Shown: in pieces, positions 1 to 6,485 of the stretch
How the letters are laid out: each line of letters opens with the position of its first letter
Position numbering within the stretch: the first letter of the stretch is position 1
From: an uncultured bacterium
GTDB lineage: Bacteria; Acidobacteriota; UBA890
DNA: 6,485 nt
NCBI GenBank assembly: GCA_937922775.1
Contig: CALAKE010000549.1
Span: 1 to 6,485 of the forward strand
Reading direction: 5' to 3'
Made by a program: the position numbers and the translations under genes
Notes under the pieces: model-generated
Told to the model about the DNA's origin: nothing
The model's input: only the letters and a program-made list of their open reading frames with translations
The model's database searches: none

Positions 1-1818
<1,818 letters not shown>

Positions 1819-1822
1819 GAAT

Positions 1823-1830
1823 CTCCTCCT
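1823..1830 (-). promoter_or_regulatory. Shine-Dalgarno sequence of dnaK
   Basis: The minus strand reads AGGAGGAG ending 4 nt before the dnaK ATG, with the AGGAGG core 6 nt away. This is close to the ideal anti-16S match and is the strongest ribosome site in the window, as expected for an abundant chaperone. It lies 5 nt downstream of a stable leader hairpin. Confidence 0.9.
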
Positions 1831-1835
1831 CGGAT

Positions 1836-1855
1836 CGCCGGGCTCGCGCCCGGCG
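1836..1855 (-). other. GC-rich hairpin with GNRA tetraloop in the dnaK leader
   Basis: Read as dnaK mRNA, the sequence is CGCCGGGC, loop GCGA, GCCCGGCG: a perfect 8-bp all-G/C stem closed by a four-base loop that fits the GNRA tetraloop rule. It lies in the 5' untranslated region, 5 nt upstream of the Shine-Dalgarno sequence. There is no U-tract after it, so it is not a standard intrinsic terminator. It could stabilise the message 5' end or affect ribosome access; that role is inference. The stem does not itself include the Shine-Dalgarno bases, so it is not a simple ROSE or fourU-type thermosensor. Confidence 0.75.
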
Positions 1856-1933
1856 CTAAAGGTCGTGGTGGATCCTTCTCGGTTTCTCTCGAGTACGTGT
1901 GTCAGTTGTTTCTGTAGCCATTAGCTGATCATG

Positions 1934-1962
1934 AGAATATAATGTGAGCATAGTATTGTCAA
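1934..1962 (-). promoter_or_regulatory. Sigma70-type promoter of dnaK
   Basis: The minus strand carries TTGACA (1962-1957), a 17-nt spacer, then TATTCT (1939-1934). The -35 box is a perfect match and the spacing is ideal. The stretch is clearly more AT-rich than the surrounding genes. Transcription would start near 1927, giving a leader of about 110 nt. I see no CIRCE inverted repeat (TTAGCACTC-N9-GAGTGCTAA) and no clear sigma32-type -35/-10 pair, so heat-shock control by HrcA or sigma32 is not evident here. Confidence 0.75.
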
Positions 1963-1967
1963 GCTCA
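1945..1967. repeat. Short inverted repeat spanning the dnaK -35 box
   Basis: TGAGC (1945-1949) and GCTCA (1963-1967) form a 5-bp inverted repeat with a 13-nt spacer that encloses the -35 hexamer. The position would suit an operator, but five base pairs can occur by chance and the pattern matches no operator I recognise. Confidence 0.25.
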
Positions 1968-2024
1968 GCCGAAAATGATCCTCGCGGCGGCAAACGGGGT
2001 TTTCACGCCAGAAGAAGAGTGCTT

Positions 2025-2675
2025 CTAGGGTGCGGCAGGACCTGTTTTCTGCACGAAGAGCATGCGGAGCTGATAGAGAACGTCCTCAATCAGACGCTTC
2101 TCCTCTTCAGTCAGGTTGCCCTCGGTCTTCTCCTGGATCATCGTCAGCAGGTCGATCTTGTAGCGCGCGAATTCGTGATCCTCTAGCGTTTCACCCGTTT
2201 GCGGGTGCGGAACCGCACCGAGGAAGATCAAGGCTTCCAGATACTGGCTCTCGACGAAGGGAGCAAAACCCCTCGGTAGATCGGCATAACTTCCACCGCC
2301 ACCGGGATCGGTTTCGCTCGCAGCCGTGGGCTCGGAAGCCTCCGCAGTCACCTTCGGGGCAGTGTCCCCATCGATTGGCGCGGCATCTAAGGGGGCTGCT
2401 GCTGGCGCCGAGCTGCTGTCCCCATGGGAGGGTGTCGGACTGGGATCCTCTGTCGGAGCGGCTGCTTCGGAGGCAGCGGCGACCTCAGGCGTTTCCTCTT
2501 CTCTCGCGGCGGCCGTCTCTGATGCGACGGGCGCATCACGATGCGCATCGGTCGAGTCTTCATCCGGCCGGCGCGGATTGCCATCAGTGTCGAACATGCG
2601 GCGGTCGGTGACCTTGAGCTTGGGTTTTTCGTCTGGTGCCCCGGTTCTAGGCTTGGAGTCCGAATCGTTACTCAT
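2025..2675 (-). CDS. DUF1844 domain protein with long low-complexity insert
   Basis: Predicted 216-residue soluble protein; function unknown. The family is recognised by two parts. Near the N-terminus is LKVTDRRMFDTDG (about residues 20-32). The C-terminal helical domain begins at about residue 129 and contains GFAPFVESQYLEALIFLG, PQTGE, IDLLTMIQEKTEGNLTEEE and VLYQLRMLFV. Between them lie about 95 residues rich in Ala, Glu, Ser, Pro and Thr that look disordered. DUF1844 proteins are usually nearer 100-130 residues, so the insert makes this one long. I chose the ATG at 2675 because it sits just before the conserved MSNDSD...KVTDRR start. An upstream start at 2900 would run into the divergent mazG gene. 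The Shine-Dalgarno sequence is weak (GAGAAG next to the ATG). No signal peptide or membrane segment is seen. The gene lies upstream of and co-oriented with dnaK, 206 nt apart. Confidence 0.85.
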   Translation of the reverse strand: MSNDSDSKPRTGAPDEKPKLKVTDRRMFDTDGNPRRPDEDSTDAHRDAPVASETAAAREEETPEVAAASEAAAPTEDPSPTPSHGDSSSAPAAAPLDAAPIDGDTAPKVTAEASEPTAASETDPGGGGSYADLPRGFAPFVESQYLEALIFLGAVPHPQTGETLEDHEFARYKIDLLTMIQEKTEGNLTEEEKRLIEDVLYQLRMLFVQKTGPAAP

Positions 2676-2739
2676 CTTCTCGATCGCCTCGCGATTGGCT
2701 GCCGTGTCGGCTTCTGTTTCCTTTGGGGGAAGAGTTGCG

Positions 2740-2769
2740 AGTGTAGCAACGCATGAGGATGAGCCGCAA
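2740..2769 (-). promoter_or_regulatory. Possible promoter of the DUF1844 gene
   Basis: In the 169-nt divergent region (2676-2844) the minus strand has TTGCGG (2769-2764), an 18-nt spacer, then TACACT (2745-2740) preceded by TGC, which makes an extended -10 of the form TGnTAnAnT. The start would fall near 2733, about 58 nt before the ATG. The match is moderate. On the plus strand of the same region I could not find a convincing promoter for mazG. Confidence 0.35.
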
Positions 2770-2832
2770 CGTGGCACGGAGCCGCCTGCTAAGCTTCCAC
2801 TCGAACCTGAAAGCTCGCCCGCGTCCGGATCA

Positions 2833-2839
2833 AGAGGGG
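2833..2839 (+). promoter_or_regulatory. Shine-Dalgarno sequence deciding the mazG start
   Basis: AGAGGGG lies 5 nt before the GTG at 2845 (GAGG core 7 nt away). It overlaps the other in-frame GTG at 2839, so it can serve only the 2845 start. This decides the start codon of mazG. Confidence 0.6.
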
Positions 2840-2844
2840 TGCTC

Positions 2845-3645
2845 GTGGCCAACAACAAGTCCGACGCTGCCGTCGTCTTCGACCGCCTCGTTGAAATCAT
2901 GCGTACGCTTCGCGCCCCAGGGGGGTGCCCGTGGGATCGTGAACAGGATGCCCGCTCACTGCGTCCCTACGTGCTCGAGGAAGCGTACGAGGTGGTGCAG
3001 GCGATCGATGACGAGGACGCCGAAGGGCTTGCCGGAGAGCTGGGCGATCTGCTGCTGCAGATCGTCTTTCATGCCCAACTTGCCGAAGAGAAGGGCGAGT
3101 TCGACATCGAGGCCGTGGTCACAGGCATTTGCGACAAGTTGATCCGCAGACACCCGCACGTGTTCGGTGACGGTACAGCGGAAACCCCGCGTGAGGTCCG
3201 GGAACGATGGGAGATGTTGAAACTAGAAGAGCGGGGTGGAGGGTCGGTGGTGGATGACATGCCGACCGCGCTACCTGCCCTCGCAACGGCCGAGAAGCTC
3301 GGGAGGCGTGCGGCCCAGGTAGGGTTCGACTGGCGAGAGGTCGGAGACGTTCTGGACAAGGTTCGTGAGGAGATCCTCGAGCTCGAGGACCGTTTGAGGC
3401 AGAAGGCGTCCGAGGCGAGACGCGACAAGCAGGTCGAGGAGGAGCTCGGAGATCTGCTGTTTTCCGTATCGAATCTGGCGCGGCACCTGGGGATGTCTCC
3501 CGAGGTCGCGCTGCGGCGAGCGAATGAGAAGTTCGAGCGGCGCTTTCGGGCCATCGAGCCACGCATCAAGGCCGATGGCTCGATGCAGATCGAGCAGATG
3601 GACGAGCTTTGGGAAGAGGTGAAGCGCAGCGAGGAGGCTGGCTAG
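2845..3645 (+). CDS. mazG: MazG nucleoside triphosphate pyrophosphohydrolase
   Basis: Predicted 266-residue protein, close to the 263 residues of E. coli MazG. The family hydrolyses (d)NTPs to NMP and pyrophosphate, removing abnormal nucleotides and, in E. coli, influencing ppGpp levels. Both tandem MazG domains are present. The N-terminal domain has GGCPWDREQ (26-34), then metal ligands E45, E46 and E49 in LEEAYE and E65 and D68 in ELGDLL, followed by RRHPHVF (101-107). The C-terminal domain repeats the pattern with E175, E176 and E179, then E200 and D203 in EELGDLLF. Both metal sites therefore look intact. The start is the GTG at 2845, supported by a Shine-Dalgarno match; the frame is open far upstream to 2326, but that part is antisense to the DUF1844 gene. 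It is divergent from DUF1844 and convergent with tatC, overlapping it by 4 nt. Confidence 0.96.
   Translation: MANNKSDAAVVFDRLVEIMRTLRAPGGCPWDREQDARSLRPYVLEEAYEVVQAIDDEDAEGLAGELGDLLLQIVFHAQLAEEKGEFDIEAVVTGICDKLIRRHPHVFGDGTAETPREVRERWEMLKLEERGGGSVVDDMPTALPALATAEKLGRRAAQVGFDWREVGDVLDKVREEILELEDRLRQKASEARRDKQVEEELGDLLFSVSNLARHLGMSPEVALRRANEKFERRFRAIEPRIKADGSMQIEQMDELWEEVKRSEEAG
3642..3645. other. Shared CTAG: overlapping stop codons of mazG and tatC
   Basis: The palindrome CTAG supplies the TAG stop of mazG on the plus strand (3643-3645) and the TAG stop of tatC on the minus strand (3644-3642). The two convergent genes overlap by 4 nt, leaving no intergenic terminator. Any termination must occur inside the opposite gene, or the two messages overlap at their 3' ends. 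Confidence 0.9.
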
Positions 3646-4445
3646 CTGTCCTGGTCCTTGTCCGGACCTTCCTCACTCGGGCGCCGAGGTCGGGCGAGGG
3701 CGGCCACCGCGATGCTCGACACGTAGAGCGCCACCAGCGGTACACCCACTAGTACCTGGCTGATGCCGTCGGGAGGCGTGATCATCGCCGCCGAAACGAA
3801 GGCGATGAGAACGGCGTACGGCAGCCGGCGCCAGAGAGTCCGCGCGCTCAGCACACCGATCCGGGCGAGGACAAAACTGAGCAGCGGAAGTTGTGCTGCC
3901 AGCCCCATGATCAGCAGGAGGCGCACGGCAAAGCGCAGGTACTCCCGCGCGGTGACCATCCCCTGCATACCTTCCGCCAGGTCGAGCAGATAGCCCGTGA
4001 TGAAGGGCAGCAACACCAACTGACCGAATGCCAGGCCAGACAGGAACAAGAGCGAGGCGACGATGACAAACACGAACGCCGCGTACAGACGACGTCCCTC
4101 GGAGAGGGGCGAAAGCAAGCGCCAGACCTGCGCCATGAGCAGCGGGACAGCAAGGACAATCCCTCCGAGCAGCGAGACGCTCAGGTAGACGATGAACGGG
4201 TCGGTCAGTCGCGTGAACGCGAGCTGGGGATCGAGGCCACGTTCAGAGAGGGCATGCGTGATCGGGTACGCCAGAATGGAGTAGATGTGATCGGAGAGAC
4301 CCCAGCTGACGATGGTCCCGACCATCACCACCCCCACGGAGAACATGAGCTGCCGGCGGATCTGATGTATCCGCGTCAGCACGGCCATGAGCGGCGAGCT
4401 GGCCTGATCTTGCTCCGACTGCGTGGCGGCTTCCACGTGACCCAT
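3642..4445 (-). CDS. tatC: TatC-like twin-arginine translocase subunit, divergent
   Basis: Predicted 267-residue inner-membrane protein. TatC with TatB binds twin-arginine signal peptides and recruits TatA to export folded proteins. The length, six hydrophobic segments and landmarks fit the family: the first segment after RIHQIRRQL (26-34), DPFIVYLSVSLLGG, AVPLLMAQVW, a hydrophobic run at about 122-146, and TPPDGISQ (223-230) near the last segments. Unusual: the conserved Glu of the N-terminal HLxELR motif is Gln (Q28). The cytoplasmic loop reads PLSEGRR instead of the usual ALYxHE(K/R)R. The Glu of the FExP motif is also Gln (Q185). These three positions correspond to E. coli E15, E103 and E170. 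No tatA or tatB is visible. The start is uncertain: ATG 4445 is used, GTG 4481 and ATG 4388 are in frame, and none has a good Shine-Dalgarno sequence. The family call is firm; its role as the main TatC is not. Confidence 0.88.
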   Translation of the reverse strand: MGHVEAATQSEQDQASSPLMAVLTRIHQIRRQLMFSVGVVMVGTIVSWGLSDHIYSILAYPITHALSERGLDPQLAFTRLTDPFIVYLSVSLLGGIVLAVPLLMAQVWRLLSPLSEGRRLYAAFVFVIVASLLFLSGLAFGQLVLLPFITGYLLDLAEGMQGMVTAREYLRFAVRLLLIMGLAAQLPLLSFVLARIGVLSARTLWRRLPYAVLIAFVSAAMITPPDGISQVLVGVPLVALYVSSIAVAALARPRRPSEEGPDKDQDS

Positions 4446-4534
4446 TCGGGATGCGTTGTGGGGGCCCAGCCTGGACTCCACAACGGATGGCGGCTGCTTT
4501 TGACCCGCTGATGCATGCGGCTGGAGAGGCGGCG

Positions 4535-4543
4535 ATTATAGCA
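4535..4543 (-). promoter_or_regulatory. Extended -10 promoter for tatC
   Basis: The minus strand reads TGC then TATAAT (4543-4535), a perfect extended -10 element in the divergent tatC/tdk region. No good -35 box lies 17-18 nt upstream, which extended -10 promoters can tolerate. Transcription would start near 4528, about 47 nt before GTG 4481 or 83 nt before ATG 4445. Confidence 0.55.
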
Positions 4544-4589
4544 CTGCGGACGCTCAGCGCACCGGCTGTCGCTTTGGGCGACGAGCGTG

Positions 4590-4595
4590 GATAAT
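4590..4595 (+). promoter_or_regulatory. Weak candidate -10 box for tdk
   Basis: GATAAT matches the -10 consensus at five of six positions, with no recognisable -35. If used, the transcript would begin near 4602. That would exclude the start at 4594 and leave either a nearly leaderless ATG at 4603 or a leader of about 66 nt before ATG 4669. The evidence is thin. Confidence 0.22.
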
Positions 4596-4668
4596 GAATG
4601 GCATGGACAAGAACCGGAATATCGACATCGGTGGAGTTGAAGGGACGGTGCCGTCCGAGGCGACGGCG

Positions 4669-5244
4669 ATGACCAGCGCCGACGCAGCGCCGGGGACACC
4701 CCACAGGGGATGGATCGAGGTCATCTGCGGCAGCATGTTTTCCGGCAAGAGCGAGGAGCTCATTCGCAGGCTCCGCCGGGCCGAGATCGCGCGCCAGAAG
4801 GTACAGGTCTTCAAGCCTGGCCTCGACGATCGTTTTGATGACGACCATATCGTCTCGCACAGTCGTCAGCGGCTGCCGAGCCAGCGAGTCGCCACCTCGG
4901 CCGAGCTTCTCGAGTCAGTAGAGGAGGACACTCGAGTGGTTGGCATCGATGAGGCTCAGTTTTTCGATACCGCCATCGTTGACATCTGCCAGGAGCTCGC
5001 CGACCAGGGTCGCAGAGTAGTCATCGCAGGCCTGGACCAGGACTACCTGGGTGTGCCGTTCGAGCCGATTCCACAACTCCTGGCCGTAGCTGAGTACATC
5101 ACCAAGACCCAGGCCATCTGTATGCGCTGTGGTGCGCCAGCTAATCATTCACAACGGCTCATCGCCAGTGAGGAGCGAGTCGTGGTAGGGGCAGGGGATG
5201 TCTACGAGGCACGTTGCCGGCACTGCTTCGAGCCCTCTCACTAG
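4669..5244 (+). CDS. tdk: Thymidine kinase, TK1 type
   Basis: Predicted 191-residue cytosolic enzyme that phosphorylates thymidine to dTMP with ATP, the salvage route to dTTP. The sequence closely follows Bacillus-type Tdk: WIEVICGSMFSGKS with the P-loop at 21-28, SEELIRRLRRA, VFKP (47-50), VSH (62-64), and VGIDEAQFFD (91-100), where E95 is the expected catalytic base. AGLDQDYLG (120-128) follows, then a four-cysteine zinc ribbon, C151/C154 and C183/C186 (CMRC, CRHC). The thymidine-binding lasso ends in VYEARC. All key residues are present. ATG 4669 is chosen because GAGG sits 8 nt upstream and the P-loop then lies as near the N-terminus as in relatives. In-frame starts at 4594, 4603 and GTG 4648 would add up to 25 poorly conserved residues. 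The gene is convergent with comEC, 7 nt away. Confidence 0.96.
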   Translation: MTSADAAPGTPHRGWIEVICGSMFSGKSEELIRRLRRAEIARQKVQVFKPGLDDRFDDDHIVSHSRQRLPSQRVATSAELLESVEEDTRVVGIDEAQFFDTAIVDICQELADQGRRVVIAGLDQDYLGVPFEPIPQLLAVAEYITKTQAICMRCGAPANHSQRLIASEERVVVGAGDVYEARCRHCFEPSH

Positions 5245-5251
5245 GTCGTGC

Positions 5252-6485
5252 CTAACGCCCTCCGCTCGTCCAGCGCTCCCCACGTACCGTGATGCGACGT
5301 CCGAGCACCACGGTAATCGCCCCATCCCGGTCGGTTCTATAGATGGCCGTACCACCGGCACGGAGGCGCGCGAGTACGGGCTTGTGAGGAAACCCGAAGC
5401 GATTCCGCCAACCTACCGAGATCAGAGCGACCCGCGGAGCGAGCCTCTTCAGCAGGGGCACACTGCTCGAAGTTCGGCTGCCATGGTGCGCCACCTTCAG
5501 CACTCCACGCGTGAATGGATCAGCCAACGGCCCCCACGCGGTCTCGGCCGACGTCTCGGAGTCTCCTGTGAGAAGCAGATTCTTGCTGCCACATCGCAGG
5601 CCTAGAACGAGCGATGAGTCGTTCAGGCTCTGTGTGTGGTGGCGCATCTCGCTCGCGGCCTGTGGGTGCAGGGCTAGCCAGCGGCAGGAAGAGAGCTCTC
5701 CTTGATCCCCGGCGCTGACCAATCTGAGGAGAGATGCCTGGCCTGCATCGCGGATAGAGCCTGCCAGGGGGACACCCGCCGGCAGGCTGGATGCCCAGAT
5801 CTCATCTGCCGGAATTTCGCGCAGCAATCCCGGGATCCCGCCGGCATGGTCGGCGTGTAGATGAGAGACGACGACCGCCCCGAGGCGGTGGACTCCCAGG
5901 CCGCGTAGAGCGGGAGCCACGATAGCCGTGCCCGTATCGAAACCGGGTGCGGGGCTCCCTCCGCTGTCTACCAGGATCGGGTCCTCGCCGGCGGGCCAGA
6001 GCAACAAGGCATCTCCTTGCCCGACATCCAGCGCGACCAATCGGGTGTGGTCCGGGGCTGCGCTTGGCCGAGCAGCAAGGGCCAGGAGGACAGCCGCGGC
6101 TCCAAGAGAGCAGGCGCGAGCCCACCCCTTTCGCGCCACGGAGACCAAGACGAGGATGCCCATAACACCGAGAAAGGCGGACCGGCCGGCCGGGACGAGG
6201 AGGGACGTCGCAGGCGAGATCTCGGCGAATTCGGAGATTGTCAGAAGAATACCGATGCCGGCCTCAGCGGATGCCGCGAGAGCGGAGCCGCCGAGCCAGA
6301 AGACATCGAGGATCGAGAATACGAGTGCAAGACTGGCGGCTGCCAGCGTCATCGTCAGCAGGGGGATTGCCGCCAGGTTGAGGAAGAGCCCACCCAGTGG
6401 GATTCGATGAGTGTGGGCCGCGAGGAGCGTCGCAACGCTCACTTGCGCCGCGAAGGAGGTCATCGCAAGGGCTCTGATGTAAGCG
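5252..6485 (-). CDS. comEC: ComEC/Rec2 DNA-uptake protein, C-terminal part (5' end beyond window)
   Basis: ComEC forms the inner-membrane channel through which transforming DNA enters as a single strand. The frame is open to the right edge (6485), so the N-terminal part is missing and the Met at 6463 is internal. Numbering from that Met: the first 130 residues are the end of the hydrophobic Competence domain, including SFAAQVSVATLLAAH and LFLNLAAIPLL. The C-terminal metallo-beta-lactamase-like domain follows: LDVGQGDALLL (145-155), VDSGG (165-169), the metal-binding SHLHADHAGG with H201, H203, D205 and H206, NDSSLVL (281-287), LLLTGDSE (296-303) with D301, and VAHHGSRTSS (324-333). The motifs look intact, which fits the proposed nuclease role of this domain. 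About 410 of perhaps 700-800 residues are in view. The membrane part preceding the domain favours ComEC over a free-standing hydrolase. Confidence 0.93.
   Translation of the reverse strand, partial: AYIRALAMTSFAAQVSVATLLAAHTHRIPLGGLFLNLAAIPLLTMTLAAASLALVFSILDVFWLGGSALAASAEAGIGILLTISEFAEISPATSLLVPAGRSAFLGVMGILVLVSVARKGWARACSLGAAAVLLALAARPSAAPDHTRLVALDVGQGDALLLWPAGEDPILVDSGGSPAPGFDTGTAIVAPALRGLGVHRLGAVVVSHLHADHAGGIPGLLREIPADEIWASSLPAGVPLAGSIRDAGQASLLRLVSAGDQGELSSCRWLALHPQAASEMRHHTQSLNDSSLVLGLRCGSKNLLLTGDSETSAETAWGPLADPFTRGVLKVAHHGSRTSSSVPLLKRLAPRVALISVGWRNRFGFPHKPVLARLRAGGTAIYRTDRDGAITVVLGRRITVRGERWTSGGR

Noticed and set aside
1836..1855. Leader hairpin read as an intrinsic terminator of the DUF1844 transcript
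   Set aside because: No T-run follows it on the minus strand; it is followed directly by the dnaK Shine-Dalgarno sequence, so a leader structure fits better.
2326..2844. Plus-strand open frame of about 170 codons leading in frame into mazG, suggesting a longer MazG fusion
   Set aside because: It is antisense to the DUF1844 gene, whose protein matches a known family. The open frame follows from its Ala/Ser/Glu-rich codons. MazG homology and a ribosome site begin at 2845.
2676..2900. N-terminal extension of the DUF1844 protein up to a start at 2900
   Set aside because: It would overlap divergent mazG by 56 nt and has no conserved motif. The ATG at 2675 fits the family start.
3891..4511. Plus-strand 206-codon open frame across tatC
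   Set aside because: It is a shadow of tatC: the translation is rich in His, Gln, Arg and Glu without family motifs, while the minus strand encodes a clear membrane protein.
5928..6410. Plus-strand 160-codon open frame inside comEC
   Set aside because: It is antisense to the comEC membrane and metallo-beta-lactamase region, and its Arg/Ala/Pro-rich product has no recognisable domain.

Overview
This window looks like ordinary housekeeping chromosome from a GC-rich Gram-negative bacterium. DnaK carries the extra segment in its ATPase domain that is typical of Gram-negative lineages. The gene set (DUF1844 protein, MazG, TatC, TK1-type thymidine kinase, ComEC) and the Ala/Glu/Arg-rich proteins recall Acidobacteriota (for example Thermoanaerobaculia) or a Myxococcota-like group. 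The phylum is an inference and cannot be fixed from sequence reading alone. I see no mobile element, phage gene, CRISPR array, tRNA or rRNA.

Layout, left to right. (1) 1-1818, minus strand: dnaK, 606 codons, with its C-terminal tail cut by the left edge. (2) 1819-2024: dnaK control region, with a near-consensus sigma70-type promoter, a leader of about 110 nt, an 8-bp GC hairpin with a GNRA tetraloop, and a strong Shine-Dalgarno sequence. (3) 2025-2675, minus strand: a DUF1844 protein with a long low-complexity insert, transcribed towards dnaK. (4) 2676-2844: divergent intergenic region. (5) 2845-3645, plus strand: mazG, full length. (6) 3642-4445, minus strand: a tatC-like gene convergent with mazG; the two TAG stop codons share one CTAG. 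(7) 4446-4668: divergent region with a perfect extended -10 for tatC. (8) 4669-5244, plus strand: tdk. (9) 5252-6485, minus strand: the 3' part of comEC, convergent with tdk and only 7 nt from it; its 5' part lies beyond the right edge.

How the genes work together. They do not form one pathway. DnaK handles protein folding. MazG and thymidine kinase both act on nucleotide pools (NTP clean-up and thymidine salvage). TatC belongs to the export pathway for folded proteins, and ComEC is the DNA-uptake channel. The gene pairs are arranged divergently and convergently, so most are probably separate transcription units. DUF1844 and dnaK are co-oriented, but dnaK has its own promoter.

I found no obvious new multi-gene system. 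The points most worth a second look are the TatC homologue, which lacks the conserved glutamates used for twin-arginine signal recognition, and the structured dnaK leader.
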